Shown here piece after piece: positions 1 to 8,657 of a stretch of 64,000 bases of DNA. The stretch comes from Candidatus Nanosynbacter featherlites. Its GTDB lineage: Bacteria; Patescibacteriota; Saccharimonadia; Saccharimonadales; Saccharimonadaceae. The stretch's first letter is position 1. Every line of letters begins with the position of its first letter. Below the pieces are notes generated by a model. The model saw only the letters and a program-made list of their open reading frames with translations, was not told the origin of the DNA and did not search any database. The position numbers and the translations under genes are program-made. The stretch covers positions 496,001 through 560,000 of the forward strand of contig NZ_CP040004.1 in the NCBI RefSeq assembly GCF_005697565.1. Reading direction: 5' to 3'.

Positions 1-1581
1 CGGGTTTTTCGGTGCTGATTTAATGCTACGCATTGGTAACTGGCGCGGTAGTTTATCAAAGCCATACAGCCGACCGACCTCTTCGACAATGTCCTCCGGT
101 AGCTCAAGGTCGGTGCGCCAAAACGGCGATTGGATGCAAATGTAATCCAGTTCTTCTTCCGGACCATGACTCTTTATTTCTACGCTATTCAACAAGTCGC
201 AAATATCATCGTCAGATAAGCCTAAGCCTAATCTTTCATTAATAAATTTACTGTCGATATCAATATTAGCTGGTGTGTATTTTCCACCAAAATAATCATC
301 AAGCCAGTCATCAAATTGTTTTAGATCAAACACTTCACTGGCCTGTACCCCGCCGACCATACCCATCAGCTGCTTCAATACGGCAGCATTTTGGAGCGGC
401 GACTGACCCTTATTAAACCGCGTCAGCGCGTCGGTAAAAATACCGTGGCGCATGGCTGTGCGGCGCAGCGCATACATATCAAAATTGGCGCACTCCAAAA
501 CGATATTTTTCGTGCCATCCGAAACCTCAGTGTCGGCACCGCCCATAATTCCCGCCAGACCAATCACGCCCTCGCCATCAGCTATGACGATGTCATCACT
601 CGTCAATTCATATTCTTTGCCATTGAGCAGACTGACCTTCTCGCCATCAAAAGCCAGCCGCGCCTCAAGTTTATGTCCGCGTAATTTATCATAGTCATAC
701 GCGTGCGTTGGCTGCGCCGTCAGTAGCATCATGTAATTCGTGGCGTCGACAATGTTATTAATCGGCTTGCCGCCCATCGCCACCAACTGACACTGCAGCC
801 ATAACGGACTTGGCTGCACGGTAACATCACGAATTACTACCGCCATGAACCGCGGCACTAGTTCTGGCACATCATTGATGACCGTTAACTCCAAACCCTC
901 AGCGTTCGTGAACTGCTGGACTGATTTATACCAATCAGGGCTGGCGAACTGCTGGTGAAAAATCCCGGCAATCTCACGCGCCACGCCGAGTTGCCCAAAA
1001 CAATCCGGCCGGTGCGTAAACATCTTATTTTCAATGTCCAGTACATAATCATCCAGCCCAAACGTTTCCGCGAAACTCGCACCCGCCGTTAGCTCAACAC
1101 CCGCCGGCATGTCGTGTTCATGAATTTCAATAATCCCCTCGTGATCCGTGCCGATATCCAGCTCATCAGCCGCCGCCAACATACCTTGGCTGAGCACGCC
1201 ACGCAGCGGTCGCGCATCCAACACGAATGGCTCATCGTCATTAAAACTCGCTGGCACCGTACTTTTCGGTGGCAGCCAAATCGCCCACATTCCTGCGTGT
1301 ACATTTGGCGCGCCGCAGACCACTTGCACTAGCCCGTTCTCGTCGCGCGGCACATCCGCCACCGCACCGCCATCATCGATCTTGGTCACACTCAGCCGAT
1401 CAGCATCAGGATGTTTGACGCATTCAACCACCCGGACAATTCGCGCGCCACCATATTTAGCTTTGAGGTCGATCACTTCTTCGACACCGCCAAGCTGCTG
1501 ATTGACCCGCGCCACTAACTCATCCACGGGAGGCAATTCAAAATTAATCAATTGTTTGATAAGATTTAGGCTGACTTTCAT
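1..1581 (-). CDS. pheT: Phenylalanyl-tRNA synthetase beta subunit, 3' end beyond window
   Basis: Charges tRNA-Phe together with PheS as an alpha2beta2 complex in the cytoplasm. The frame starts at ATG 1581 (MKVSLNLIKQLINFELP) and stays open to base 1, giving 527 of the usual ~800 residues. The N-terminal part shows the OB-fold tRNA-binding region (roughly residues 40-155, with VVECVKHPDADRLSV and QVVCGAPNVHAG), then the B3/B4 editing-type region with NNIVDATNYMM and the GLAGIMGG motif. The C-terminal anticodon-binding part lies outside the window. A TATACT box sits 10 nt before the ATG, so the leader is at most a few bases. Its partner pheS is 17 kb away (18439-19482) instead of adjacent. Confidence 0.95.
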   Translation of the reverse strand, partial: MKVSLNLIKQLINFELPPVDELVARVNQQLGGVEEVIDLKAKYGGARIVRVVECVKHPDADRLSVTKIDDGGAVADVPRDENGLVQVVCGAPNVHAGMWAIWLPPKSTVPASFNDDEPFVLDARPLRGVLSQGMLAAADELDIGTDHEGIIEIHEHDMPAGVELTAGASFAETFGLDDYVLDIENKMFTHRPDCFGQLGVAREIAGIFHQQFASPDWYKSVQQFTNAEGLELTVINDVPELVPRFMAVVIRDVTVQPSPLWLQCQLVAMGGKPINNIVDATNYMMLLTAQPTHAYDYDKLRGHKLEARLAFDGEKVSLLNGKEYELTSDDIVIADGEGVIGLAGIMGGADTEVSDGTKNIVLECANFDMYALRRTAMRHGIFTDALTRFNKGQSPLQNAAVLKQLMGMVGGVQASEVFDLKQFDDWLDDYFGGKYTPANIDIDSKFINERLGLGLSDDDICDLLNSVEIKSHGPEEELDYICIQSPFWRTDLELPEDIVEEVGRLYGFDKLPRQLPMRSIKSAPKNP

Positions 1582-1650
1582 ACTAGCTACTAGTATATCA
1601 CCTTATCTGTAACTATTCGACTTTTGTAGAGCCAGGCTGCAGGCTGGCGA

Positions 1651-2355
1651 TTACTGGCGATATTCTTTCGCTTTATATTTGGCAATGACATCCTGCTGTT
1701 TGGGCGTAAACCGCCGTGATTCGCGCATTTTTTGGTAGGCTTTGTTGCGCGTCCAAGCGTCAATATGTCCGTTTTCTAGTTCAGCCAGCGTCAGCTCAAA
1801 AAACTGCACCGCCGCCGTAGCGTATAGCCAAGCCAGTGCCATTTTGACATAGTAGCCGTCGTGGGTGATATTTCGCAGTGCGGCAAAAACTTGATCGACA
1901 TGCGATTCATCCAAAAAATTAGTCATCAAAGAAACCACACCGTAGCGAACTGTAAATTCAGCCTCGCTCTGCAAACATTCTAGTGCAAAATCCCACCACG
2001 ACTCACCAGCAAACCGCCGCTTTTTCTCTATGAAAACGTCAATGTGAGCCCATGAATCAACGCGCGGCAAATATTGCCTAGTCAAATCAATCGCTGTCTG
2101 ATCATCAAGCCGAGCGTGCGTAATCAACAATCCACACAACAACACGTAGTCGAAAGATTCATCCTGAACCATCAGCAATTCACTAATATCCGCTGCGCTC
2201 ATATCAGGCGCTAACTCCCTCGCCAAGCGCCGCAAATCCGGCACACGCACGCCGATGACCGGCATCTCGGTATTGACGATGCGCTTATTAAACTCAGCAT
2301 AAGCCTCATTACCTTCAGCGAGTTTTGTTAGTTTCATCACAATGTCATCATGCAT
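1651..2355 (-). CDS. AlkD-like DNA alkylation repair protein
   Basis: A 234-residue protein of the DNA alkylation repair family (all-helical HEAT-like repeats, as in Bacillus AlkD), expected to excise alkylated bases such as 3-methyladenine. Recognisable parts are VIGVRVPDLRRLAREL near residue 35, the family's Trp/Asp motif (VDSWAHIDVF, near residue 100), and GYYVKMALAWLYAT (near residue 170), which carries the second conserved Trp. Length fits the family (~220-240). It lies 69 bp upstream of pheT in reading direction terms, on the same strand but downstream of nothing obvious; a weak GCCAG/CTGGC hairpin follows its stop at about 1630-1647. Single-gene unit; no strong Shine-Dalgarno seen. Confidence 0.85.
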   Translation of the reverse strand: MHDDIVMKLTKLAEGNEAYAEFNKRIVNTEMPVIGVRVPDLRRLARELAPDMSAADISELLMVQDESFDYVLLCGLLITHARLDDQTAIDLTRQYLPRVDSWAHIDVFIEKKRRFAGESWWDFALECLQSEAEFTVRYGVVSLMTNFLDESHVDQVFAALRNITHDGYYVKMALAWLYATAAVQFFELTLAELENGHIDAWTRNKAYQKMRESRRFTPKQQDVIAKYKAKEYRQ

Positions 2356-2467
2356 ATTGCTATTAGCCTTCGTGCTTAATTAATATAGACCAGCGCAATA
2401 CCTAGTCATATTATTTATTCTACATTATATAGCTAGATTGATTACGCATTATACAGCATAAAATTAT

Positions 2468-2887
2468 CTATCGTAGACCTACTACACACAGCACATCATA
2501 TACACTGGGCACAACTTTTACCAATCCGCGCAGTACAATGTCTTGCGGTGCTGTGCATGAAAAAACTGGACATTTTTGAGCCGTCGCAAAACCAATTTCC
2601 ATTGCTGCGCTCAGCCCAACATAACCATCTGGAGCATGAAGCATCACAAAATCCGCTTGACGAATTGCTGATAAATGACAGGCTTCGATCGCTTGCGGTG
2701 ATATACCTTGCTCGGCAATGTCTCGCACAAATGCTGCATTATCAAACTGCATCCGTCGTGGTGATAAAACTTGGCAGCCAGTTACAACAAGCTCATCATA
2801 GATCCGGAAAAGTCCGTCTCTGTCACGCGTGTATGAGCCGCAAAGCACCGCCCGAGGTGGTTCAAAATTCCGTCGCGCCATATTCAT
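2468..2887 (-). CDS. Nucleoside 2-deoxyribosyltransferase-like protein
   Basis: A 139-residue Rossmann-like protein resembling the nucleoside 2-deoxyribosyltransferase superfamily. The start AVLCGSYTRD fits the family's first strand. The segment ADFVMLHAPDGYVGLSAAME followed by IGFA matches the usual Asp...Gly...Glu-x-Gly-x-Ala signature, with the Glu in the position of the catalytic nucleophile. It overlaps the Nudix gene upstream by 26 bp, so the two are translated from one mRNA and probably act in the same nucleotide clean-up step. A second gene of this general fold lies at 35535-35942. The exact substrate cannot be read from sequence; members also cleave modified nucleotides or act as sensors. 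Confidence 0.6.
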   Translation of the reverse strand: MNMARRNFEPPRAVLCGSYTRDRDGLFRIYDELVVTGCQVLSPRRMQFDNAAFVRDIAEQGISPQAIEACHLSAIRQADFVMLHAPDGYVGLSAAMEIGFATAQKCPVFSCTAPQDIVLRGLVKVVPSVYDVLCVVGLR

Positions 2888-3572
2888 ATATCACTTCTGT
2901 TAGTTCACCATGCCCATCAATACATGCCGCCATTTCGCGCATGAAGCTCTTATATTTCTTTGGTTCACTCTCCATCTCTTCACGCGTACGCCAAGCATTT
3001 TTGCCGCCTTCAAATTCTTTGACCATCGTGCCCGAGACGGCATCGCAAAACATCAGATGAAATAGTTTGTCCTCAACGATTTCATTTGTTTGGCTGTGAC
3101 GAACCCGCTCGTGATAGACACCGCGGTGCACAAAAGTACCGCGCAGTCCTGTCTCTTCAGCAAGCTCACGTGCTGCCGCTTCAACAACAGACTCCGCCCA
3201 ACGTACTTTGCCAGTTGGCGCACCCCAAAAACCATAATATGGATGCTTAAGCCGCTGCTGCAGAAGGTATTGCTTCTCATTATGGTGCTGCCGCTCAATA
3301 ACAAGTAATACCGCCACTTTTGGTTGACGCTCAATCACACCAGCATCAGTGTCTAGCTTATTGGCATATTCTTTTCCTTTGATCGAAAGCATGTAGCCAT
3401 CAGCTGTTTTCGTCACATAGCCCAACGCCACGAGTCGTTTGATGTGGAATTTGACATGGTCGCTATCGAGCCCAGTGGCTCGCTGCAACGCAGCAAAATG
3501 AGCAGTTGGCAGAAATAGTAGTTCTCGCAATATCTTTATCTGTGCATTATGTACCTTTTCTTCTAAACTCAT
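2862..3572 (-). CDS. Winged-helix plus Nudix hydrolase fusion
   Basis: 236 residues with two parts. Residues 1-80 form a winged-helix DNA-binding domain (ILRELLFLPTAHFAALQRAT, then HVKFHIKRLVALGYV). Residues ~85-230 form a Nudix hydrolase domain with a complete Nudix box beginning GKVRWAE and containing REL-x-EET-G-L (G-x5-E-x7-REUxEExGU). Such fusions (NrtR-like or ADP-ribose-responsive families) either hydrolyse nucleotide derivatives or use the Nudix fold as a ligand sensor for transcription control. Because the box is intact, hydrolysis is likely. Shine-Dalgarno AAAGGAG precedes ATG 3572. Co-transcribed with the downstream deoxyribosyltransferase-like gene. Confidence 0.8.
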   Translation of the reverse strand: MSLEEKVHNAQIKILRELLFLPTAHFAALQRATGLDSDHVKFHIKRLVALGYVTKTADGYMLSIKGKEYANKLDTDAGVIERQPKVAVLLVIERQHHNEKQYLLQQRLKHPYYGFWGAPTGKVRWAESVVEAAARELAEETGLRGTFVHRGVYHERVRHSQTNEIVEDKLFHLMFCDAVSGTMVKEFEGGKNAWRTREEMESEPKKYKSFMREMAACIDGHGELTEVIYEYGATEF

Positions 3573-3667
3573 GACCTACACTCCTTTTAACTCCATAATA
3601 GGACGGCTGCCATATAAAATCTAGGGAAGTCAATTTCCCCATTATTCCCATATTCATAAATATATGA

Positions 3668-3673
3668 TATAAT
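3668..3673 (+). promoter_or_regulatory. -10 box TATAAT, leaderless start for 3681
   Basis: TATAAT ends 7 nt before ATG 3681, so transcription should begin at the start codon. No Shine-Dalgarno sequence is possible in such a transcript. Confidence 0.7.
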
Positions 3674-3680
3674 ATGCAAA

Positions 3681-4724
3681 ATGCATCGGAAGCCTTCTTG
3701 CGAAACTTTGGCTCGCACTCATCAGCAAGGACTCACGCAAACTGTGGGTAATTTTTTGCAGCACGTACACGCGACTGAGATTCAGCCAGATGCAGCAACT
3801 GTCTTTGTGCATGATGAATGTAATCCTGATTCGATTGGGGCAATCGCTACCGCATGCTCACCGCAGGCTCCGACTGACGGCCGATTTGATTTTCAAAAAG
3901 CACATATCACAGGGCACCGCGTTGATGGGTCGTCAGTTGCTGGACGTGTCATTAAAGGCAATCAAGACGACATTACTCTAACTGAGAGTGCGATGAATCC
4001 TGATCATCGCGTCCTCAACTTGCCGCTGCCCGACCAACACGCCGTTCTGCAAGCTGCTTTCACCAAAGACCGTGCGCCAACTAAACGTCAGCTGGGCAAA
4101 CTAGAAACACTATGGCGAGATGACAGAACCAAAACTGCACTCAGTGTTGGCATCACAGCGTTGCAAACATTAGCGCGAGAGTCACACCCAACTCAGTCGG
4201 TTGCCGACATGTTGGCGCTCAAATCACCCACCACACCGAACGCAATCCTCACCACGTGGGATGTGTCGGACTCAACCAGGGAGATGGCGCGTGATAATGG
4301 AAAACTGCGCTCATTCATCGTTTGGTTTGGTAGCCAAGCAATCACTGCCGTGCAACGTTATGATGGCGAGCTGATCGACTGGACAGGCGATGGACAGAAT
4401 CTTGCCGTGCCACTACCACAGAGCAACGCGCGTTTCTCACGCGAGCAGCGAACTACTTTTGGCAATGATACACTCGTTCCATTGCTTAGCGAACTCGTTG
4501 ATCTCGCTCAAGCGCAGGATGAATATACGGTTCGACTGACCGCCGGTTTTGGCCGACTCGACAATCTCCCTGGTGGGAAAATGAGCCCACAGCTCTTTGG
4601 CATGACGAAATTGTCCAAGCGTCAGCCACGCGACCGATTGTCAATCGCCCTGACTGGCGAATCCTATGATATGCTTACGTCTCATCTACCCGACGAGTTG
4701 CAAGAATATCTTTACCGTAACTAG
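3681..4724 (+). CDS. Divergent class III nucleotidyl cyclase-like protein
   Basis: 347 residues. Residues ~186-335 resemble the class III adenylate/guanylate cyclase homology domain: AILTTWDVSDSTREM (D194 in the place of the first metal-binding Asp, T199 as in the D-x-x-x-x-T motif) and, 43 residues later, IDWTGDGQNLAVPLP (D237 as second metal-binding Asp). VRLTAGFGRLDNL resembles the following R-x-G-x-x-x-G strand. The later substrate and transition-state residues (GD-x-VN-x-A-x-R) are not conserved; LFGMTKLSKRQ stands there instead. Residues 1-180 are unrecognised, without membrane segments. Activity is therefore uncertain; it may be a degenerate or sensory cyclase domain. Transcribed alone, leaderless, followed by a hairpin terminator. 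Confidence 0.55.
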   Translation: MHRKPSCETLARTHQQGLTQTVGNFLQHVHATEIQPDAATVFVHDECNPDSIGAIATACSPQAPTDGRFDFQKAHITGHRVDGSSVAGRVIKGNQDDITLTESAMNPDHRVLNLPLPDQHAVLQAAFTKDRAPTKRQLGKLETLWRDDRTKTALSVGITALQTLARESHPTQSVADMLALKSPTTPNAILTTWDVSDSTREMARDNGKLRSFIVWFGSQAITAVQRYDGELIDWTGDGQNLAVPLPQSNARFSREQRTTFGNDTLVPLLSELVDLAQAQDEYTVRLTAGFGRLDNLPGGKMSPQLFGMTKLSKRQPRDRLSIALTGESYDMLTSHLPDELQEYLYRN

Positions 4725-4748
4725 ACATACTTGTATGTTACAGTTTTT
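4717..4748 (+). terminator. Hairpin terminator after cyclase-like gene
   Basis: ACATAC-TT-GTATGT stem flanked by GTAAC/GTTAC, then a run of five T. It begins inside the last codons of the 3681 gene. Confidence 0.55.
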
Positions 4749-4876
4749 ATATAAGGTGTACTTATAGCCATTTTATTTATTATAAAGGTGGCACTATGCC
4801 TTATTGCTGCCGATACATAAATCAGCCGCTACAGTTCGTAAAAGTTCGCGCCTGTACAAGGACAGTTTCTAATGGT

Positions 4877-4882
4877 TATAAT
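4877..4882 (+). promoter_or_regulatory. -10 box TATAAT, leaderless start for 4889
   Basis: TATAAT ends 6 nt before ATG 4889, which decides this start over an in-frame ATG at 4796 lying upstream of the promoter. Confidence 0.65.
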
Positions 4883-4888
4883 TGGACT

Positions 4889-5281
4889 ATGAGCAGTAAT
4901 ATCAAATTATCCTTGCCGGAACTTGTAGCTGAAGCTTTTCCTGTTCTTAAAGATGCAACCTATATACGTTCATTTGCACCACTCTGTGTATTGTATCAAG
5001 ATACAGAATTCCATTTATTCCAAAGTCCAGGTCGTGATTTTTTACGCTCATTCATTCTCGTTGCTACAGACTATTCTGACCCGCTCGACCAAAGCTATGA
5101 ATTAAAGAATCTAACAGGTAGCTACGAATTTGAATTCACACACATAATAACTCCATACAAAAATAAAGAGTTTATCGAGATTCGCCAACATGATGATATG
5201 GCAGACTATGATATACGAAGTCTTGACGGGCGTTGGTGTTATTATGTAGCAGAAGCAACATATAAGCCGGACTGGACGTAA
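4889..5281 (+). CDS. Unknown small protein, paralogue of 11003-11380
   Basis: 130 residues, no membrane segment or signal peptide, family not recognised. It aligns end to end with the product of 11003-11380: both have E-x-x-x-EAFP-[VI]-L-x-DA-[ST]-YIR near the N-terminus, DT-x-FHLF, TDY-x-DP in the middle, then Y-x-FEF-x-HII-x-PY and IEIR. By eye roughly 40-45% of positions match. The start is set by the TATAAT box 6 nt upstream. It follows the cyclase-like gene and faces the ABC operon convergently. Function unknown; the conserved aromatic and acidic residues suggest a small cytosolic binding fold, which is only a guess. Confidence 0.7.
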   Translation: MSSNIKLSLPELVAEAFPVLKDATYIRSFAPLCVLYQDTEFHLFQSPGRDFLRSFILVATDYSDPLDQSYELKNLTGSYEFEFTHIITPYKNKEFIEIRQHDDMADYDIRSLDGRWCYYVAEATYKPDWT

Positions 5282-5312
5282 AAAGCACCGCCTGCATGAA
5301 CAAACGGTGCTC
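5280..5312. terminator. Bidirectional hairpin terminator
   Basis: GCACCG...CGGTGC stem between the convergent 4889 gene and the ABC operon. The minus-strand copy is followed by a run of T and should end the ABC operon transcript. Confidence 0.65.
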
Positions 5313-5333
5313 TTCCTAACAAAAACATCACTA

Positions 5334-5960
5334 TTATTTCAGTTTCTTATCCTTCAGCTTCAACACCACATCCGCCTCTTTAGCCAGCTGTTTGCTGTGG
5401 GTAACGACGATGACGCATTTATCGTTTTCGTGGGCGGCTCGACGCAGGATGTTGATGATATCGGCGGCGGTAGTTTCGTCCAGGTTGCCGGTCGGCTCGT
5501 CTGCCAAGATAATCGGTGCGGAGGACACCAACGCCCGGCCGATCGCTACGCGCTGTTGCTGTCCGCCAGAAAGTTTCATGACATTGCGGTGAATGTGATC
5601 GTCGTCCAAGCCCATGGAGTGCAACGTTTCGTTAGTGGCCTTGGCATTAACCAATTTCAAGTTTTCCAGTGGCGTCAGATAATCAATCAGGTTATAATTC
5701 TGAAACACCAGCGAGATATTGTGTTTGCGATGGTGCGAATAACCCTGCTCGGCGATGTCTTCATCGTCGAACAAAATCTGCCCGCCAGTCGGCGTGTCCA
5801 GCCCCGCTAGCAGCCCGAGCAGCGTCGATTTACCAGCCCCAGAACTACCGACGATGGCGTAGAATTTGCCCTTTTCAAATTGATAGTTGATGCCGTTGAG
5901 CACATTGCTGGTGCCGTCGGCGTATGAATAGATAATATCGCGTAACGTAAGTAGTGACAT
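5334..5960 (-). CDS. ABC transporter ATP-binding protein (MacB/LolD type)
   Basis: A 208-residue single ABC ATPase. Walker A VGSSGAGKST (residues ~38-47), signature LSGGQQQRVA, Walker B IILADEPTGNLD and a switch His (VVTHS) are all intact. The EPTGNLD form is typical of the MacB/LolD/FtsE group, which works with FtsX-like permeases as here. Start MSLLTLRDIIYSY at 5960 is preceded by TAGGAG and lies 8 bp after the permease stop; a longer frame to 6080 would overlap the permease and is not used. Last gene of the three-gene operon and closed by a terminator. It should power the two permeases in moving a lipid, peptide or drug at the membrane, or in mechanical signalling. Confidence 0.92.
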   Translation of the reverse strand: MSLLTLRDIIYSYADGTSNVLNGINYQFEKGKFYAIVGSSGAGKSTLLGLLAGLDTPTGGQILFDDEDIAEQGYSHHRKHNISLVFQNYNLIDYLTPLENLKLVNAKATNETLHSMGLDDDHIHRNVMKLSGGQQQRVAIGRALVSSAPIILADEPTGNLDETTAADIINILRRAAHENDKCVIVVTHSKQLAKEADVVLKLKDKKLK

Positions 5961-5968
5961 AATAACTC

Positions 5969-7210
5969 CTAACTTAATTTTGCTAAAATTTGCTTTGGTG
6001 ATTGGCGCATGATTGGTGCGGTGGCAGCGATGGCTGACAGCAGAACGACCATGTATCCGAAGGCGAAAGCCTGCAGACAAGTCACCGGTGGCGTGGCCTG
6101 CACCACAGCTTTTTCTACGCGCTGGCTTTGGTCGGCCTGCGCTGTGAGGGCGGTAGAAATCTGCGACGAGGCGACCGAACCGATACCGAGCGCGAACACC
6201 GAACTGACTGCGGCGATGATTACCAGCTCCGCCAAGAACTGCCCGATGATCTGCCGCTTCGACGTGCCGATAGACAGCAAGATGCCAATTTCATGCAAGC
6301 GGCCGCGCACCCAGAACACCAGCACCAGTGACAGCACTGCCAGCCCCGCCCCAGCCGCGCCGATGGTGGCAATCGTCAAGATGTTTTGAATGCCAGCGAT
6401 GTTTTGGAGAACCCCAGCGAATGCCGCCCCGTTGTCAGTCAGGCTAAATTTTTTCCAATCGACGTTTGGTAGGCTTTTAGCGCGGTCTGTTAGCGACTTC
6501 AGCTGATGTGGATTTTCGGCGAAATATGTCGCCCGCGTCAACTGCTGGCTACCTATCAGCTGCTGCGCCGCAGCCAAGTTGGTGATGAGATGATTCTCCG
6601 CCATGTCGGACTGCAAGACCGCTGGCTTTTCGCCTTTGCCGCTGAATATCCCTGCGACAGTTACCGTCACGCGCCTGCCGTCTTTGGTGATGTCCAGCTT
6701 GTCTCCTGGCTTGATGTTATTTTTCTCGGCGAAGGTTTTGTGAATGAGGGCAGCGTTTTGATCGTGCGCCCCCAGATGCTTGCCCTGCTCTAGTTGGTAA
6801 AATTTACCAGTGAACTCGCTCAGCAAATCGCTCTGTGTGGCGCCCGTCACCTTCGCCTCGCCAGCCACGTTAGAGTCCAGCTGCACACCGCTACCCGCTA
6901 CGTCGACCAATTGTTTGCCTGGCAGTTCCGCGGTAGTCTCTGATTGGAAATTGTGTGCTTTGACACTGTCCAGGCGCTGCACCCGCTGTGCTATACCTAT
7001 CGGCACCTCGCCCGACGGTTGCTTGCTGGCGATGCTAAAGCCGGCGCGGATGTTTCGCTCGACCGATTGCTTCAGCTGTGCCATCGTTTGCTGCACCGTC
7101 AGTGTACCGATCAGCAGTGTGAAAATCAGCGTCATAATCAGGGCGATGGTCAGGCTGCGACGCCGCTTGCGCGTCACAGCCGTCCAGGCTCGTTTGATAA
7201 TCGTCATCAT
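5969..7210 (-). CDS. ABC transporter permease, FtsX/MacB-like
   Basis: 413 residues: one N-terminal transmembrane helix (residues ~17-40), a large extracytoplasmic region of about 220 residues, then three helices near 270-300, 325-350 and 380-405 separated by RGRLHEIGILLSIGTSKRQI, the coupling region typical of FtsX-fold permeases. Homologous in plan to the 7217-8599 product, so the two probably form a heterodimer around the 5334-5960 ATPase. Shine-Dalgarno AGGGGCG; gap to the preceding gene is 6 bp. Substrate not deducible. Confidence 0.88.
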   Translation of the reverse strand: MMTIIKRAWTAVTRKRRRSLTIALIMTLIFTLLIGTLTVQQTMAQLKQSVERNIRAGFSIASKQPSGEVPIGIAQRVQRLDSVKAHNFQSETTAELPGKQLVDVAGSGVQLDSNVAGEAKVTGATQSDLLSEFTGKFYQLEQGKHLGAHDQNAALIHKTFAEKNNIKPGDKLDITKDGRRVTVTVAGIFSGKGEKPAVLQSDMAENHLITNLAAAQQLIGSQQLTRATYFAENPHQLKSLTDRAKSLPNVDWKKFSLTDNGAAFAGVLQNIAGIQNILTIATIGAAGAGLAVLSLVLVFWVRGRLHEIGILLSIGTSKRQIIGQFLAELVIIAAVSSVFALGIGSVASSQISTALTAQADQSQRVEKAVVQATPPVTCLQAFAFGYMVVLLSAIAATAPIMRQSPKQILAKLS

Positions 7211-7216
7211 TCGCCC

Positions 7217-8599
7217 CTAGTCCACTTCAGTTAGTAATTCTTTTGGCGTTGACTGAGTAATTGGTCGAGAAGCCAGTAGCACCGCAATGATAATCACCGC
7301 CAGCCCAGCGCCCCACACCGCCAGCAGATCCGTCGGTTGTACACCAACCGTCACCTTGTCCAGCGTGCGTGATGACGTCACCGAGTCAGCATCAGCACCG
7401 AGCGACGCGCCGTTGAGGGAACTGCCAGCTTGACGCGTGGCATTCTGTGCCGCTTGTGACACTACGTGATCGCCCATTTGTTGCGCAATCAGCCCGGCGG
7501 TAAAGTACGATGCACCGAAACTCAGCACCGCGATCATCACTAGCTCAGCGATGTATTGCAACACAATCTTTGACTGCGGCACGCCCGTCGCCAAGAGCAC
7601 GCCCGCTTCGCGCTTGCGTTCATTCATCCACAAGTACAGCACCATGCCGATTACCGCGACGCTGACCAGCGCCGTTGCCCACAGCATACCGTCGATCAAG
7701 CCGTACACGCCATTGACTGCACCAGTCACACCGGCTAGCTCCTGGCTATTCTTATTCAACTGGTACTTTTGCCAATTAACTGGCAGTTTATTTGCCCGCG
7801 CCATCACCTCATCCAACTGTTTGGTGCCCTTGGTAAAGAACGTGGCGTCCTGATAAATCTCATTTTGCTCGGTATAGGCATTCAACTGGCGAGTTGTCGT
7901 GAGATCAGTCAGGAACAAATTCTCGAACAACTCCACCTGGTACGTCGCCTGCTTTGGGTTTTTGCCGTTAAATATACCGACGATTTCCACTTCCACCTCG
8001 TCCTTGGATGGACGTTCGTTGTCGGTGTCGTATTGATTGGCCTTTAGCTTAATTTTACTGCCCAGCTTCAGGTTGTTGGCCTTGGCAAAATCTTCGTGCA
8101 CCAAAATCTTGTGAGAATCGTTCTCGGTGATGTGCCGGCCAGCGATGAGCTTGAGCGACTCGGCCCGGAACTTTTTCTCGGACTCAGATTTATTAACGCC
8201 GATGATGGTGGCGGCATTGCCAAACTGTTTGTCCTTCTCAGCATCATAGCCGCTGCCGCCGCTTGGTAGTGGCACCAGTTTGGTATTGATAAAATCTACC
8301 GTGGCGTTTTGGCGTTTAACATAGTCCGTCACGCCCTCCAGATTCTTTACCGCATCGATGTCTTTGTTCGACACCGTTCCCGAACCGCGGGCTGTTCCCG
8401 GATTGGTACGCGGATTATTGCCCAGCGTGAAGCCGGCCTTGAGCGTTTTGTCTAGCGACTGCGCTGCCGCGTCGGTCGAATGCTTGATGGCAAATCCACT
8501 CAGCATAATCGTCGACATACACAGCAAAATCGCCAGCAAAATCAGCGTTTTGAGTTTTTTCCTGGTGATATACAACCAGGCACGTTGTATAAATGACAT
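7217..8599 (-). CDS. ABC transporter permease, FtsX/MacB-like (first gene of operon)
   Basis: 460 residues with the MacB-type plan: N-terminal helix (residues ~15-37), an extracytoplasmic domain of ~260 residues, then three helices; the cytoplasmic loop NERKREAGVLLATGVPQSKI is the FtsX-type coupling helix. Shine-Dalgarno GAAAGGAG stands 6-7 nt before ATG 8599, so unlike many single genes in this window it has a proper leader. Its promoter (8625-8656) contains an 11-bp-spaced direct repeat overlapping the -35 position, which suggests activation by an OmpR/PhoB-type regulator; the only such regulator in the window is at 13769-14419. Confidence 0.88.
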   Translation of the reverse strand: MSFIQRAWLYITRKKLKTLILLAILLCMSTIMLSGFAIKHSTDAAAQSLDKTLKAGFTLGNNPRTNPGTARGSGTVSNKDIDAVKNLEGVTDYVKRQNATVDFINTKLVPLPSGGSGYDAEKDKQFGNAATIIGVNKSESEKKFRAESLKLIAGRHITENDSHKILVHEDFAKANNLKLGSKIKLKANQYDTDNERPSKDEVEVEIVGIFNGKNPKQATYQVELFENLFLTDLTTTRQLNAYTEQNEIYQDATFFTKGTKQLDEVMARANKLPVNWQKYQLNKNSQELAGVTGAVNGVYGLIDGMLWATALVSVAVIGMVLYLWMNERKREAGVLLATGVPQSKIVLQYIAELVMIAVLSFGASYFTAGLIAQQMGDHVVSQAAQNATRQAGSSLNGASLGADADSVTSSRTLDKVTVGVQPTDLLAVWGAGLAVIIIAVLLASRPITQSTPKELLTEVD

Positions 8600-8624
8600 A
8601 GATCTCCTTTCTTGATTCTATGTC

Positions 8625-8656
8625 AGTGTAGCAGGCGAATGTGAAGGGAATGTGAA
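8625..8656 (-). promoter_or_regulatory. ABC operon promoter with tandem regulator boxes
   Basis: Reading the minus strand, two copies of TTCACATTC (8656-8648 and 8645-8637) are spaced exactly 11 bp apart and cover the -35 position. TACACT at 8630-8625 is a suitable -10. Tandem boxes one helical turn apart over -35 are typical for OmpR/PhoB-family activators (established knowledge); which regulator binds is inference. Confidence 0.6.
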
Positions 8657-8657
8657 A

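Noticed and set aside
391-1501. Several plus-strand frames of 70-117 codons over pheT
   Set aside because: Antisense shadows; the minus-strand frame encodes clear PheT motifs throughout.
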